The notes beneath the pieces are model-generated. The model had not been told where the DNA came from and searched no databases. It was given only the letters and a program-made list of their open reading frames with translations. Positions 38,013 to 52,379 of a stretch of DNA of 64,000 bases are shown here, one piece after another. This DNA is from Stercorarius parasiticus (taxonomy: Eukaryota; Chordata; Aves; Charadriiformes; Stercorariidae). Made by a program: the position numbers and the translations under genes. How positions within the stretch are numbered: position 1 is the stretch's first letter; every line of letters starts with the position of its first letter. Location of the stretch: NCBI GenBank assembly GCA_013396915.1, contig VWZL01000525.1, positions 280,617 to 344,616 of the forward strand. Reading direction: 5' to 3'.

Positions 38013-39594
38013 CTGGAGTTGGAGTGCAACCCAAAAAAAGGAGAGAAATACCCCTTTAAAAACTTGAGCAAAACAATTGTCTAATCGTTAATATGACCCC
38101 TCCGCCCCATCCACCAGAACCAAACTGAAAACGTTTCGGGCAGATCTGCAGTAAAACGAAGCCCGGGTTATTATCAAACACGGGGGAGGAAGACGTAGAC
38201 CTGTCAGATTTTTGCAGTCTGTTTTCAGAGAAGCTGCCAACCCCAGGCACCTCCCAGATGCCTTCGTTTCCACCTTCACCAGTTAATGAACTTTTAGAGA
38301 AGGCAGGGGGACCCTCTGGAAACCTCACACGCAGCCAGACAGCGCTATGGGGGTTTACTTCTCTTGTTCTTTCACACCCACACAGCACTCAAAGTCCCTG
38401 GGAATTAGTGAGAGTTGAAAACACCACGAGTACAGCTGACGATGACAGCGGGTTCGGATGGAGCTGCAGTGGGACCACGCTGTGCGAGGGCCCAGGAGGT
38501 ACCTGAGGGTGAACATCAGCCTGGAGGACACCACAAAGCTCCTGGGCACACGCTGAAGCTGGGCTTTACTTCCAGCTCTAATTACCTGTCTGGTCTATCA
38601 CGACAACTGAATCTGACCTGCGGGGACATCAGCAGACTCTGACACCATACGCTGAGCCCTGGATTGAGATTAAAACCCCTTGGAGAAGTCGTCTGACTTC
38701 TAGACGTGAATACAGATGTAAGCAACACCTCCAGGTTCCCAGCACTTGACCAGCTCCACAGCGCCCACAGAGAAGATACTCGTTCACATGCTGTTTGCAT
38801 CCCTGAGGGACTACACAGAAATCGGCATTTTCTGATTTGAAAGAAGGAATCCAGATAGAAGAACCTTCCTTTGAAGCTTTGGGGGCACAGAGTTAAAAAT
38901 GGCAAAGTTCTTGGGTTCCCTCCCTTTGTCTTTCTGCTACAGAACCATAAGCCAGCTCATACTGAAGACAAATCCTAGATCTAGGTATTTTTGGAGACCT
39001 CAGCTCTAGTGTTTTTTAGAACAGAGTCAGCCTGTTAGATTCCTGCAGTGCTGATTGCACCCCACGTTCTCCTTACAACAGCTAATATATTCTTTCACGT
39101 GGTGAAAACCAGCGTGTAATTTTATTTCCAGGAGACAGCAAAAACCGCTAGTACTGCAGTCTCGCCATCAGAGAAGAGGAATATTTTGTTAGTTACAGAT
39201 TTGATACCTTTATATAAGGGATATGGGAAGAGGCACCTACTCAGTTTCTCCTGCATATAAGTGCATTTAACACTCCCTGCTAATGGTGACTATAATTTTT
39301 TCAAACCATCATTTTCCCCTGCATGTATTATTTATGGCATCCACTGAATCTATCTCCATGTCTCTGTACAGACACCGAGGGATACAGAAACCTGAGGCTA
39401 CTTCAACCTTCAGCTGAGTCAATGCTAAGGAAGCAAAGAAGGCCCACGGTGTCCCGCATGAAGCTCAGCTTCTCCTTCTGTGGTCTCCAGGCACAAACCA
39501 GGCTCCCCATGAGGTACGGGCACTATCTGCAGGCAAGGGCTCGTGAAACAGAACCCAAAGAGAAGGTGGCCTGGAGCTGGTGGTGCTCAAGGGG

Positions 39595-39790
39595 CAGAAT
39601 CATAGAATGGTTTGGGTTNGAGCCTTCTCTTCTCCAGGCTGAACCCCCCCAGCTCTCTCAGCCTGTCCTCCCAGCAGAGGGGCTCCAGCCCTCCCAGCAG
39701 CTCCGGGGCCTCCTCTGGCCCCGCTCCAACAGCTCCGTGTCTCTCCTGTGCTGAGGACTCCAAAGCCGGACACAGTACTCCGGGCACTTC
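39595..39790 (-). mobile_element. CR1 fragment with internal break at a single N
   Basis: The first 24 bases are the CR1 3' terminus ('cagaatcatagaatggtttg'). After the N at 39619 the sequence jumps directly to the ORF2 C-terminal region (on the minus strand [17 protein letters not shown]). Several hundred bases of normal CR1 sequence are missing between them. Confidence 0.9.
39619..39619. other. Isolated N at CR1 internal jump
   Basis: A single undetermined base joining the CR1 3' terminus to ORF2 sequence that should be several hundred bases away. Confidence 0.95.
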
Positions 39791-40910
39791 CAGCTTTTCC
39801 TCGCTTCAGGAGAAGTCCTGGTGGGGAACCCCTGCCTGGTTCAGAGTAGAAACTCAGGAGTTAACAGGAGTGTCCCTTCTGGACACTTGCCGAACATACC
39901 ACTAACCTCGTTAAAACATTAATCTGTAACTCACTGTGACTAACACTTGACAGCCATTTGACCAAAAATAGCTTTAACCCGTACTTTACACCAGAGACTT
40001 CACACACAAATTCCACTCTAGACATAAAGACATCATGAAGGTCTCAAAGAGAATACCATGTTCTGGTGGTCTTCTGTTAAAAATGTTAAGCTGATAACTG
40101 TTCCATTTCCTCCAGAAAAAGCCAAATCCAACTTTCAGCTGACTAAAGGGAAAAGAACCTCCTGCACCAGCATTTACTGGCCTCTTCTGCTGCCAGCCCC
40201 TTCTCCTGAAGGCTTACAGTAATTAATAGAGCAATTAAAATGTGCATGATCTGCGAGGCTGGCCCTAAGGCACCTGCTTCCAACAAATGCCCCTTTCCCA
40301 TCAGCAAAACATCAGAAAAGAGCCCCAGAACCCCGTCTGTGAGTAAGACGTCCTGCACGTGACAACACCAAGAGGTTAGTAACAACTTTATGGACATTTT
40401 CATTCCCATCTTCCAGCGAAACGAAGACAATCTAACTAGAAAGAGCCGAGATTTGAGGTAACCCAACCCTGGTGGTTCTTAAATAAGAAGCGTGGATGCC
40501 CCTGCCCTATCCACCCCCAACACACTCAGCATCATCAACTCCATGAGACACAAACTCAAGGTGTTCCAGCTCCTGAAGCTCATTTGAAGGTTACATTTAG
40601 AGCAGCTGTGGATTAAAGAACATGTAAAGTAATTGAAATGTTTGTCAGCTGATGGCTTCAGCTAGCTACAGCACCTTCCAAGCCAGCTCATAACTTGCAA
40701 CTTCACTCCCCAAGAGTTGGGAAAGCCAAAGGTGTTTTGTGCTCACAGAGTAGGACCTGTTTGACATACCGCATCCCAGCAGCAGTGCCAGAAGCAGCTC
40801 TTTTAACTCTACTCCCTAGACAGGTAAGTCTATTAAGGCTTCGAGGTATTGCAGCGGCTCACAATCTTACAAGAGGCACTGAAGCCACTTCGCTAAGGAA
40901 CATGAGGCTG

Positions 40911-41070
40911 GGAACCATGACCTGGAGTCATTTAGATGGGGAGGAACCTCTGGAGGTCACCAGGTCAACCTCCAGCTCAAAGCAGGAGCAACTACATCAG
41001 GTGTCTCAGGGCTTTGATCAGTCCAATCCCAAATACCTCCAGAAGTGGAGGTCATACGACCCTCCCTGGT
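40911..41070 (-). mobile_element. Degraded CR1 3' end
   Basis: Minus-strand remnant with 'ggaacctctggaggtcacc', 'gctcaaagcaggagcaac', 'gggctttgatcagtcc' and 'aaatacctccagaagtgga' blocks in CR1 order. It is clearly older than the other 3' ends. The terminal repeats are degraded. Confidence 0.8.
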
Positions 41071-43741
41071 GTTTGCCAAAACAACAAGTAGTTTCAAATA
41101 CTCCAGACCAGCCTACACCGAAAAGTGGTTTTTTGGCAAACATTGTGTTACCTGGCCTCCTCCCTGTGCCACGCCACAGCTACCACCAGGGAAATCTGAT
41201 CACACATATTATTTTAGGAATTTGTGAAAAGCTTTACCTGAATAAATTAACACCGTAACCAAACCAAGGACAACTCCTTCCAGCATCCCCTCCTGACGGC
41301 CTCCTGCAGCACAGGGAGGTGAGGGGCCATGACATCTAGGTGTCAGCTGCTGTCACCAAAATATTTCACCTTGTCCTCAGAGGCAAACAGAAGCCTTTAG
41401 GGAAGATTAAATGGGCTTGGGTGGTATAAACTGGAATGAGTTGCCTGGTGGATTTTTCCCTGCGTTCCCTTGAGGACAAGTCCCAGTGTAGAGCTTGCTG
41501 CTCACGTCTCCAAACACCTCCTGTTTTGAGCACTGGCTGGTCAACACAAGGCATGCACAGAAAAGCCTACTCATACGACACAAAGATGCTATATATTACA
41601 GTCTTTGCCACTAGAAAAAAATGTACTGGTGTACTTAATTTGTATTCAAGCAGGTACGTGGTTAGCCAAGATCAGCAGACACTATAGGAACACAAGTGTC
41701 CTCTGGAGGATGCTCTGCTGGAGGCCATCCTGAAGCACTTCTGGCAGGTCCTCCCATCCAGGCTCTTCCCATCTCCTCTACCTGGCTCCCGCCTGGCTCC
41801 CTACACAGCAGTGGCAGGAAAATAAGCTTTAAATTAGCTTTTGCACTTTAGCACATTATTTCCCAGCTCCCTGCTGTGGCGAGGAAGCGGGAGGCAGCAC
41901 AAGCGAGCAGAAAATTCAAGCCTGCAGCGGGTCCCATCAACACCTCAGGAACCTTCCCCTCCCGGGTCCTTTCTCAGCCAGCAGCTCAGATGATGAGAGG
42001 ACACTGAGGAAAGACTAAAGATGAGCTCATCAGCACGCCAAGCGGCCTGGAGCCACTTTAAGAGCGACACCATGAAGGTTGCTCTGACCCATGCCGATTT
42101 CCACAGAACTCAAATTTTGATGAAGGAATAGCTAACTCCTCAGTAAAAATACATCGTCTGCAGTACAGACACAATTTCAAGTTGCCAAGGCACAGATAAT
42201 TCGTTAAAAGGAGGCAGCAAGCAGACCACATAGCAAGAAGTTGTTTCTTTAGCATTTTGGCTACAGAAAGCAGGGATGAAGGCAAAACTCTGGACAAGCT
42301 TACTCCACAAGAAATTATCAAATGGATTATAAATATTCTACCAGGACAATTCTTTGTATTAGTCAAGTATGTCTAAAAGGTGGACAATGGCCTATATATG
42401 TTCCTCCACTGTAAGGTCATGACCAGAACCTGACTGAGCTGATGAAAATGCTTCATTTCTTGAAAGCAAACAGAAGTGTCCAGAGCCATTCTGGAGTTTG
42501 CTGAAGGATTCAGTCTACGCTTCTTCACCTAAATGAGATTTTTTCTTCCCTGGGAGAGCCTTTTATTGTATGCCCATCATGGCCTTAAAGAACACCTTTT
42601 ACAAAGAGGAAAAAAAAAAAAGCTGTCTTGATAGAGACAGCTTTCACCAGGGAGAGGGAACTCTTTGCAAGAGATAATCTGTCCTCAGTTTCAGGGGGAT
42701 CCAATACCAACTTCACCCTTTCCAAAATAATTAAAGAACCCTGAATCCTTTTGAAAGCCCCCCCGACCCTCCCCCCTTTTATCCCTGCCTGGGGGGATGT
42801 TGGGTTTGTTATGTTTTGGAGGGGAGTTATGTTGGAGGAAGAATTTCCTAGCGTCAAGCTGTTGAAGTGTTGAAGGAAAAACTGCTCTGAGAATCAAGGC
42901 ATGGAGGAACACACAACTCAGCTCCCCAGACACTAGACAGGGAAATCGAAGTACTGAAGAGCAGCTGGGAGATACCTCAGTGGCAAAGCCTTCCGCCAAG
43001 AATGAGGAGAGATCGCTTTGTCGGTCCTTAACCCAATCTGAAATGCAAGAACACCCTGGAGCAGCGAGCAGCTTCCCTCTTCCTTCAGACAGCATCACCT
43101 AGCCCAGGCTCCAGCCTGACCTCTGCTCCTATTTCTGGGACAAGTCAACGGGACACTCTTTGCCTTTTAAGTTCATCCTCTGTCCTCCCGCAAGAGAGTG
43201 ACCAAGTATAGAGATTTTTCCCCACTCGGGCAAGATCCTCATTTCAGAATACACAAGCCACTGGAGGAGCAACACAAATGTGACGCTGCTCTGAGCTATG
43301 CAGAAGCCCAAAGCCCCGTGTTTTCTTTCCAGACAAGGGCAATCGCTATCACTGGAGTTCTCGTGGCTCAGGAAGACAGACTCTTCATATTACCACGCTC
43401 AGAGGACAAGCTAACCACAGAAATACATCAGGCTTCTGAGTTTCAGCTAGCTAGAGGGGAGGAATATAGGAAGCTGGTTAAGAAGCCTTATGGAAGTCTA
43501 AAATTACAGTGCTGGCAGCGCCAGCCCCCTTCGCGTAACGATCTCCTTGTCGGGAAGCAAGTCACCTCCTCCAGGATGCTCCGAGCATCTTGCAAGGAAT
43601 TTGGAAGGACCAACTTGCCAATGAGAAGGATAAATTAGCCACTGCCTGAAGGGCAGCTAAAACTTGAAACCAGACTGTTCATGAGACACTTATCTCTAGT
43701 CCAAACACGACTAGTGAAAAGGGGACTTGGGCTTCTATACT

Positions 43742-43759
43742 CCCCCCCCCCCCCCCCCC
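43742..43759. repeat. Poly-C run (18 C)
   Basis: Uninterrupted mononucleotide run in intron 2. The true length is uncertain because such runs are error-prone in sequencing. Confidence 0.9.
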
Positions 43760-45914
43760 AAAGCGGTTTAAGAGTTTGTTTTGGTTTATGTTAGAAATTC
43801 CATAAATGCTTGAAATAGAAGTAACCAGAGCACCATGTCTGTTTTCATTTTCACCGACACTGAGCTAGCATTTAGATGTATTTAATTAGTATTTGGGCAA
43901 AAAAAAGTTATCGTGTTTGGGCAGAGGTTCACAAGCTGGTATTTTACAGTGTCCCCTATAAAATCCAAGAAAAAGAGAACATTCATGGCTATTAAGAGAA
44001 AAGGCTACGCAAAATACCTTTCAAAGATGCTAACTCTTCAGATACCCTTACACTGATTTTAACACACCCAAGGAGATAAAAGAAATCCAGCTACAAATTA
44101 ATAATTTTGATTTAAAAAGCTAGTTATCGTCAAACAAATGTCGTTCCCTGTTGCTAGCTCTTGGTGCCCATCTATCCCATGCATTCAAGTTCAGGGACCT
44201 CTCACAGCTGGTGTTGCTTGGGTTAACACCCTTATTCCATGCATCGTCAAAGCCCCATTTGAAAGATTAAGTGTTACAACGTGCTCAGACCTCCCCAAGC
44301 AAGTTGCCATCGGAGAGAAGGCAATACAGGACACCGGACAAACCTTGGAGCCAGATACAGTTATGCTGCTAATTTGAGTGTTTATCCGCATGTATTTTAT
44401 TTTCACAGTTCGCAAGCAGTGACCAGTAGGTAGGAAAGGATCTCATAGGATGGGGGCAGCCTGTCACAACGGGCAAATTGAGAAAATTGAGATGACAGAT
44501 CACGCGAAAAGTATAGTTCTAGCTTCAGGATGCGTTAGGTCTCCCAGACTGACACCTCAGCGTACTGCTCTATGCTGACCTCTAAAAATCTCATGGTTAA
44601 AATTACTAGCATAAAATTGTAAATACAGGTAAGATAGTCAGCCAGTGTCACCCCAAGTTTCTGTATTGCTACAAAAAACACCTTATGGAAAGACCCAGCC
44701 TTGTCCACAAAACTATTCAAATTCTCCTGCACGTAGCGGAAATTGCGGTTGCTGTTTTTTTCCATGCTCATCTCAACTGTCACCCTTCTTCCCTGCCATT
44801 CCAAATGCTCTACAACACCACCAGCGAGTCCTCGCCACCCTTTCAACATGCCCTCAAGCCTCCTCCCAAGCAGCTGGCCAAGGGCAGCACACGCCAGGGA
44901 CCATCAGAGCACGAGGGAGGTGGACCGGCTGCACGGCCAAACACAAAAACCATTCTGGACACTGGCTGGGCTCCCTGTTTCCTCTGCCTCGTCTCAGCGC
45001 ATCCACCGGAAAGTCATCTGTCACTTCTTCTAAAACTATTCTCTATCTGGAAATCAGAGATTAAAAAGAAGTTAGATATATCTAAGGATGTGAGGCAATA
45101 GATGCCGAACTAAAAAAAAGCACTGCAGTCAAAACTGAGAGTTGAAAGATTACGTGGTTTGTGTAAACAGTTTACTACCAAAAAAAAAAATAATCACAAT
45201 TTTGGTTATTAAAAGCAAACTACACTGAGAAGCAATTCAAAACTCAAACACCTTGATACACACGCTAAAAGAAAAGCCCGTGCCCTGCCTGCAAACCTCC
45301 ACACCATTTCACCAAACCGAGAGCCTGGCAGCCGCCTGCTGCCTCAAGGCAACCGAGTCCAAGGGAATGGCCGTAATCCGTCAGATGGTGGTTTCCTGCC
45401 AGAACCTCCACAGAAGAGGACTCTCAATCTGGCGAGCTCAAAATGCTCATCTGACAGCTTTTATACCTTCTCTAACATGATTTTTTTCTCTAATAAATGC
45501 TGACTTGTGTTAAGGCCATCTTACCACAGGCTATGACTTACCAGAAGCCCAGTCCGGCCACAAACACATTACTGGCACTGACTGGAATCGAATTGCTTAA
45601 GAACTGACAACCTTTTAGGTCTTAACCTACATAAAGCTCTATTACGTCTATCTGACATTTAAGGGTGAAGACGACTCCACAGCACACAAATGCAGCTAAG
45701 TCAGTAAGGTGGATAGCTGAACTCGAGAAACTGAGTTTCACATCTGACTGCTCCCACCGACGTCTTTTGGGATTTAAGGTACTGAGGAGTCTGCGCCGTC
45801 CTGATGCTCAGGAAAGCAACTTACTACCAGCTCAGGCTAAATCCCCAAACCAGCTCTAAAATGAGAACTTGAGGTTGAGAAGGACTATATGGCACCATGG
45901 CATTTCTGTTCTGC

Positions 45915-45929
45915 TTTTTTTTTTTTTTT
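45915..45929. repeat. Poly-T run (15 T)
   Basis: Mononucleotide run in intron 2. On the minus strand it could be a poly-A tail, but no retrocopy is recognisable next to it. Confidence 0.9.
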
Positions 45930-47339
45930 GGGGCTGTTCAGTCCAAAACCTGGCCTGGCCAGCCAGAGACTGGATCTTTCACACCACATCTGAGCTCCTG
46001 CCTAAGGCTCTGCCCCCAGAAGAGCACTCGGAATGGCTAAAAGGGTTCCCCAGGTCTAAGTGCCCGGACATTTGCTGGACTTGTGCCTTGCCATCAGCGA
46101 GCCCACCAGCACAGGCGGCTGCATTTCTACCCTGCGGAGCTCACAAGGTGCTGACAAAGGCGGTTGCTGCTTGTGGACATGCCCTTGATAGATTAACAGC
46201 ATTGAACACAATACTGAACCTGCCCTATGGCTGTCAGACCACAGCACTGCCCCAAAGCAAAGTCCATCCTCAGGGCAGGGACTAAGCTTCACTTCTGTCA
46301 CCTCCCTAAGAGTGTAAATGAGGCTATTTGGTTTCCTTCCTCTTCGATGAATTGCCTTTCCCAAAAAGCAAACCACCTTTGTGTTGTCCACAACTTGAGT
46401 GGAAGATCTTGTTATCAATAGCAGAATTTCTGCACTTGGGCCCTTGAATATTTCCATCAAAGCAGACGGATTGCTGTTATTAAACTGGCAAAATGGAGTG
46501 GAGAACATAATTAAGGCAAATTTAGGACGGTTATTTCGTTCCACATAGATGAACTGGCACATCCAATTATCTCCCCTCTCCCTGCCTTTTCTTTGCTTCT
46601 AGAAAACAGACATAGAAGTATTTGCTACCTCATCTGGAGAGTTGTTCCCTATCTCAAATAGACCTGTCCACCTCTGGGAAATACACGGCTCAAGAACTGA
46701 GCTACGGGAACAGCAGTTCAAGAGCTGCCATCCAAGTTGCTCTGGTTTTCTAAAACAGATCAGAATCAGGGAGTCGGTGCCCTCCTTCGCCCAGCACCCC
46801 AAACGCTCCCTCTGCTCCCAGGGGGGGACAGGGAGACGGCTAAAGCACAACCGTGCACTACTCCAGACAACACTAGGAAAACACCACGAGGCATAAAGTT
46901 TTCAAAAAAAGGATTTGTGAGGCTGCTTCTTTACTTCACGAGCAGCTTTAAGCTTTGGTTTAGGTTATTTCCATTAAACTGACTGGGGTTTTTTTTGTTT
47001 GGTTTCTTTTTTTTTTTTTAAGGGTGCAATAAGAAGTAGTTAAGTTTACTTCAGAACCTGGAGTCAGAACTACCTGATCAGCTCTAGCGTACCTTAGACC
47101 AGAGCTGCAGCCAAGAGGCACACAGCTCATACCTGGAAATCAAGCGTGACCCCATCTGGTTTCCCTGGTGAGAAGTACCAGTGACTTGAGAGCTGGTCTG
47201 CAGAACTGGACTCTAGGTCCCGTTTGCAGGTATTTACCATTTCAGTCCCAAAATACTTATAAGATAGGGGTTAACAGTAAACTAAACTAAGTTGGAACCG
47301 AAGTATGAATGTGTTTTACTGGTATGGGTACTTAACTCA

Positions 47340-49369
<2,030 letters not shown>

Positions 49370-50120
49370 CTGCATGCCCACAGGATGCTCCTAAGTATTT
49401 CTCCCAGGTAACCTGTTCCCACGTCTTCTTTCCGCAGGACTTCTTCCAGAAGTTGAGCTCAGGAAGATGATCAGCCTGGCCTCCTGCCACACCTGCTTGG
49501 CTTCCTGCAGATCGTGATGGACCACTCCTGAGCTTTTAGAAAGTTGCTCTTGAAGATCAAGCAGCTCTCCTGGCCAGGCATTTTTATCCTTCTACTCGCT
49601 TCTTCATTTCCCACAAGATCTTAAACTCTCATTTCACAGTCACTGAAACCAAAGGTGCCACTAGTGCACCACTCTTCATATTCCCCCATCAGCTCTCTTC
49701 ACTCTGCTAGATCTCCTCTAGCCAGTTTGTCCAGCATCTGGCTCAACAAGTTGTCCTCAAGCAATTCCAGAGGTCTCCAAGATTGGTTGTGCCCTGTATC
49801 ACCGTGTGCTTCCAGCAGATGCCAGGGCAGAGCCAGAACCAACCCTCCATTCACAAGGCTTTTTCCAGCTGTCTAAAGAGGGTTCACCCACGTCCTCTTC
49901 CTGATCAGCTGGCCTGCAGCAAACACCCACCATGACATCTTCTTTGTCACTCTCCCCTTTGCACTTGACTGAAAAGCTCGCAATTGAGTCATCACCAGTT
50001 CTACAGCACAGCTCTGCGCGTTCCTAAAGCTGCTCTTTAGCACAGAAGGCAAACCCTTCATTTTCCATCTCTCCTTCCACTCAAAGCGCTCCCATCATCC
50101 ATCCCTCCATGAGTTTAATC
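49370..50120 (-). mobile_element. Old CR1, ORF2 endonuclease region
   Basis: Heavily frameshifted minus-strand remnant of the CR1 endonuclease. Reading right to left, the 'aaaggggagagtgacaaag' and 'atggtgggtgtttgctgcag' blocks match the segment normally encoding a VGVYYRPPDQEE-type motif. Near 49370-49410 the remnant still reads ACRDIIRKA, the conserved end of the linker before the RT. There are many stops. With 51545-52960 it is probably part of one original element, split by the younger CR1 at 50150-51300. Confidence 0.7.
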
Positions 50121-50149
50121 TCACCAACTTTGTGGCTCTGCATGTGGAA

Positions 50150-51300
50150 CCACAGAATCTTCATGGTTGGAAAGGACCTTTGAGATCGAGTCCAACCATA
50201 CACACACACAAAAAAACCCCCTACAATCTCTGTCACTAGAGCATGCCCTGAAGTGCCAAATCTACACGTTTCTTAAATCCCTCTAGGGATGGGGACTCAA
50301 CCCCCTCCCTGGGCAGGCTGTTCCAGGGCCTGACCACTCTTTCAGCAAAGGAATTCTTCCGAATATCTACTCGAAACCTCCCCTGCCGCAGCTTCAGACC
50401 ATTTCCTCTGGTCCTGTCATTATTCCCCTGGGAGAAGAGGCCAACCCCCACCTCTCTGCAACCTCCTCTCAGGTAGTTGTAGAGGGCAAGGAGGTCTCCC
50501 CTCAGCCTCCTCTTCTCCAAACTAAACATGCCCAGCTCCCTCAGCCTCTCCTCATACGGCTTGGTCTCCAGACCCCTCCCCAGCTTGGCAGCTCTCCTCT
50601 GGACCCGCTCCAGCGCTTCCATGTCCCTCNNNNNNNNNNNNNNNNNNNNNNNNNNNNNNNNNNNNNNNNNNNNNNNNNNNNNNNNNNNNNNNNNNNNNNN
50701 NNNNNNNNNNNNNNNNNNNNNNNNNNNNNNNNNNNNNNNNNNNNNNNNNNNNNNNNNNNNNNNNNNNNNNNNNNNNNNNNNNNNNNNNNNNNNNNNNNNN
50801 NNNNNNNNNNNNNNNNNNNNNNNNNNNNNNNNNNNNCCCCATTAATCCCAACTCTCTGGGCACGGCCATCCAGCCGGTTTTTAACCCAGCCAAGAGTGCA
50901 CTTGTCTATGCCATGATTCGCCAGCTTCTCCAGGAGAATGCTGTGGGGGACGGTGTCAAAGGCCTTACCAAAGTCCAGACAGACAACGTCCACAGCCTTC
51001 CCCGCATCCAGAAGGTCACGTGGTCATAGAAGGAGATCAGGTTGGTTAAGCAGGACCTCCCTTTCCTAAACCCATGCTGGCTGGCCCCGATCCCTTGGCT
51101 GCCCTGCACTTGCCGGGAGAGCTCACTCAAGATGATCCTCTCCATGATCTTTCCTGGTACCGAGGTCAGGCTGACAGGCCTGTAGTTCCCCGGATCCTCC
51201 TTCCGACCCTTCCTGTAGATGGGCGTCACATTAGCCACCCTCCAGTCATCTGGTACCTCCCTGTTGACCAAGATTGTTGATAAATGGTGGAGAGAGGCTT
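50150..51300 (-). mobile_element. Younger 5'-truncated CR1 with RT-ORF remnants and assembly gap
   Basis: Minus-strand CR1. From the 5' side, 51271-51020 reads an RT segment (EVPDDWRVANVTPIYRKG, then DPGNYRPVSLTSVPGK and SQHGFRKGRSCLTNLISF). A frameshift near 51012-51020 follows. Then comes DVVCLDFGKAFDTVPHSILL, which includes the first catalytic Asp region of the RT palm. The copy is interrupted by 207 N, and the C-terminal ORF2 tail at 50622-50236 is uninterrupted to a stop codon. The 3' UTR ends near 50150. The intact tail indicates a relatively young copy; the frameshift makes it inactive. Confidence 0.92.
50630..50836. other. Assembly gap (207 N)
   Basis: The run of N lies inside the CR1 RT gene. 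It removes the part that should contain the second catalytic motif (FADD) and the thumb. Intact CR1 copies have several hundred bases between the two flanking protein blocks, so 207 is probably an estimated rather than a true size (inference). Confidence 0.97.
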
Positions 51301-51544
51301 GCTCTCCCGCCAGATCCCTGAGAGTTGATCAAGGAACTAAATTATTCACATCAAAACTGCACACAGACCTCGATCCCCTGTGTCTCATTCCAAACAAGCC
51401 TTTCAGACTGGCCCACGGGTGTCCTGGGGAGGTGACAAGAGTTTCTCTGGAGAAGTGGAAGAAGCTTCCTTGTCACAGACCCCCCCAGGTGCCTCCCTTC
51501 ATCCTACATTTGTCTCCTGGATTCAGCCTCCACCCCACAACAAA

Positions 51545-51870
51545 CTTAGTGTAAAGCACCCCCACACTGTCAGCAACCACATTGGCAAAGATGTCCTTGC
51601 CCTTCTTCATCAGATGGATCCTATCTCCCGCCATCAGTTCTCATTCCTTAGAGTCCCACGGTCATAAAACCAACCAACCTGCCTACAAGCACTCACTGTG
51701 CAGGCAGAACCTGCTGCTCAGCAAACCTCTGCTTCCTGCCCAAGGCTCTCCCATTCACCAGCAGGATCTAGGAGACCACCTGGACCACCAGGTCTCTCAC
51801 ACTTGCTCCCAAAGGCCTGGTGATGACCTTTGATCTGTTCAAGGTCTCCTGTGGGAGATCTTTTTCCTTT
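51545..51870 (-). mobile_element. Old CR1 ORF1, C-terminal part of SGNH-type domain
   Basis: Minus-strand reading contains GDLEQIKGHHQAFGS, then GFYDRGTL and GDRIHLMKKGKDIFAN, in the order expected for the C-terminal half of the CR1 ORF1 esterase-like (SGNH hydrolase) domain. It is interrupted by stops. It continues, beyond the plus-strand CR1 at 51880-52378, into the N-terminal half at 52380-52960. Confidence 0.75.
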
Positions 51871-51879
51871 TCTAATATA

Positions 51880-52378
51880 GGGACAATGCTGATAAACTGG
51901 GGGGAGAGGGATAAAGACAGGGGAGTTTTAGCAGTAGGCGCCCCAAAATGCTCAAGGGGCCTAGATCACTTCCTCTGTAAGTCAAAGCTATGGGACAGAG
52001 GACTACTTCTGCCCGGACGCTGAAGAAAGCTGAAAGAAAAAAAAGGCTGAGGGTAAGACATGATAACAGCCTATGAGAAGGCTATAAAAATGGAGCCAGA
52101 CTCTTCACCATGGTGTCTGGTGGAAGGATAAGAGACACTGGGTAAAAGCTGAAACAACAGAGGTGCCAAGTGAGTGTAAGGAGTAATATCTTCATGATGA
52201 GGCCAGTCAAGAAATGGAATAGGTTGTGCTATTTCCATCCTTGGAGGTTTTCATCAAGACCTGACTGGATAAAGCCCCAAGCAATGTGGTCTGACCTCGA
52301 GCTGACCCTTCTTTGAGCAGAAGACTGGACTACAGCCTCCTGAGGTCTCTTCCAATCAAATTATCCCTTGATCCTACA
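51880..52378 (+). mobile_element. CR1 copy inserted in CR1 ORF1
   Basis: Plus-strand CR1 remnant. Blocks near 52020-52115 ('aaaaaggctgaggg' and 'atggagccagactcttcac') and 52225-52378 ('tttccatccttggaggtttt', then 'gaggtctcttccaatcaa') are the ORF2 tail and 3' UTR. It is flanked on both sides by pieces of one minus-strand CR1 ORF1, so it most likely inserted there. The 5' boundary is approximate. Confidence 0.8.
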
Positions 52379-52379
52379 G

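Noticed and set aside
40695..41258. Longest open frame in the window (plus strand, 187 codons)
   Set aside because: It overlaps a degraded CR1 and has no domain or codon pattern of a real gene.
46056..46562. Minus-strand 168-codon frame in intron 2
   Set aside because: No recognisable domain, no splice or promoter context, and composition typical of intron.
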